The position numbers and the translations under genes are program-made. From the NCBI GenBank assembly GCA_023404705.1, contig JAEYAU010000163.1, forward strand, positions 1-20,738: a DNA stretch of 20,738 bases, given 5' to 3'. Positions within the stretch are counted from its first letter, which is position 1. Every line of letters begins with the position of its first letter. A model generated the notes under the pieces. The model was given only the letters and a program-made list of their open reading frames with translations. It had not been told where the DNA came from and made no database searches. Source of the stretch: Pseudomonadota bacterium (GTDB lineage Bacteria; Pseudomonadota; Alphaproteobacteria; Rhizobiales; Xanthobacteraceae). This document shows, in pieces, positions 20,257-20,738 of this stretch.

Positions 20257-20738
20257 TCAGCGCTGCAGGCTCGCCTGACGCGAGTCGAAGCTCATCACGG
20301 GCAGGAAGGCCACGGCCGAGCCGCTGAAGCGGACCGAGGTCATGCCGACATACGGCTCGTGGGCGAAGCTCAGGATCACGCTCGATTTCGGCTTCACCAT
20401 CATGGTGCGCAGATAGCGCGGATCGGGCGCGCCGTAGACCGCGACGCTGAGCGAATAGTGCACGCTCGGCGCCAGGGTGATGCTGCGCAGCCAGGGATCG
20501 TCATAGCGCTGGCCGGGCTTCGCGGAGCGCGACGTCGCCGGCGAGCGCTGGATCTGGGTCACGCCCGCGCCGTCGAGCGGCAGGGCGGAGGGACGCTGGC
20601 TCTCGGGATTGGCGGTGGTCGCGTAGGCGAGCGCGATGTCGGTCGGCACGCGATCGTTCTGGGCCGGCGTGCCGGGCCAGCGCGGGACGCTGGCGGTGGT
20701 GTCGGCCTGGATGGCGGGACGGGGACGGGGCTCCGGCA
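20257..20738 (-). CDS. C-terminal part of an unrecognised protein (5' end beyond window)
   Basis: The minus-strand frame is open from the right edge to TGA at 20259-20257, giving about 159 residues. The first visible part is Pro-rich (PEPRPRPAIQ, then VPRWPGTPAQ). After a Ser/Arg-rich stretch a more structured C-terminus follows, with DDPWLRSITLAPSVHYSLSVAVYG, DPRYLRTMMVKPKSSVILSF and VRFSGSAVAFLPVMSF. Nothing identifies an enzyme family with certainty; the pattern suggests a C-terminal extension of a larger exported protein, perhaps a cell-wall peptidase, but this is a guess. The GTG at 20649 is not treated as the start because the frame continues upstream without a stop. Confidence 0.6.
   Translation of the reverse strand, partial: PEPRPRPAIQADTTASVPRWPGTPAQNDRVPTDIALAYATTANPESQRPSALPLDGAGVTQIQRSPATSRSAKPGQRYDDPWLRSITLAPSVHYSLSVAVYGAPDPRYLRTMMVKPKSSVILSFAHEPYVGMTSVRFSGSAVAFLPVMSFDSRQASLQR

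Noticed and set aside
1..20738. CRISPR array or intact insertion sequence
   Set aside because: No regularly spaced repeats and no transposase frame were seen on either strand.

Overview
The window is GC-rich, gene-dense DNA that looks like an alphaproteobacterium of the order Hyphomicrobiales (Rhizobiales; Bradyrhizobium/Xanthobacteraceae-like). This rests on recognisable lineage markers: a CpdR-type response regulator, a GapR (DUF2312) protein, DUF1244, DUF1036 and DUF1127 proteins, a small heat-shock protein with a ROSE-type RNA thermometer, and an sRNA resembling the suhB/mmgR (alpha-r8) family. The assignment comes from family knowledge, not from a database search.

Layout. 1-2.0 kb: the tail of an Ala/Pro-rich protein, an hsp20 gene on the minus strand with a candidate RpoH promoter and ROSE thermometer, and a lysophospholipase-like hydrolase ending at a REP-like palindrome. 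2.0-6.13 kb: an inositol-monophosphatase-family phosphatase (probably HisN), an MFS transporter, a candidate sRNA with promoter and terminator, an N-formylglutamate amidohydrolase, cpdR and tRNA-Val(GAC).

6.09-8.57 kb: a 2.4-kb islet inserted at the 3' end of tRNA-Val. It is bounded by direct repeats of 47 and 48 nt that differ by one extra C. It holds an integrase remnant, a winged-helix DNA-binding protein and a 326-residue protein of unknown function that starts just inside the right repeat. AT-richer DNA continues to about 9.5 kb. This second block carries an integrase-like core-binding-domain protein with no catalytic domain, preceded by a cluster of GTCTG/CAGAC half-sites.

9.6-12.2 kb: a DUF1127 protein, the cysteine-free form of ribosomal protein L36, a secreted TPR protein and a membrane-anchored alpha/beta hydrolase. 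12.2-16.4 kb, minus strand: an operon whose junctions overlap by 4 nt, DMT transporter > glycerate 2-kinase > DUF1036 protein > pyruvate kinase. It suggests glycerate uptake or overflow feeding 2-phosphoglycerate to PEP and pyruvate; the enolase step must be encoded elsewhere. 16.65-19.3 kb: a two-gene molybdenum hydroxylase with a [2Fe-2S] subunit and a Tat-exported molybdopterin subunit. 19.4-20.7 kb: DUF1244, GapR, a palindromic MITE-like repeat, and the C-terminal part of an unrecognised protein running off the right edge.

The parts most worth a second look are the tRNA-Val islet with its uncharacterised cargo, the catalytic-domain-less integrase-like gene with its possible operators, and the two candidate regulatory RNAs.
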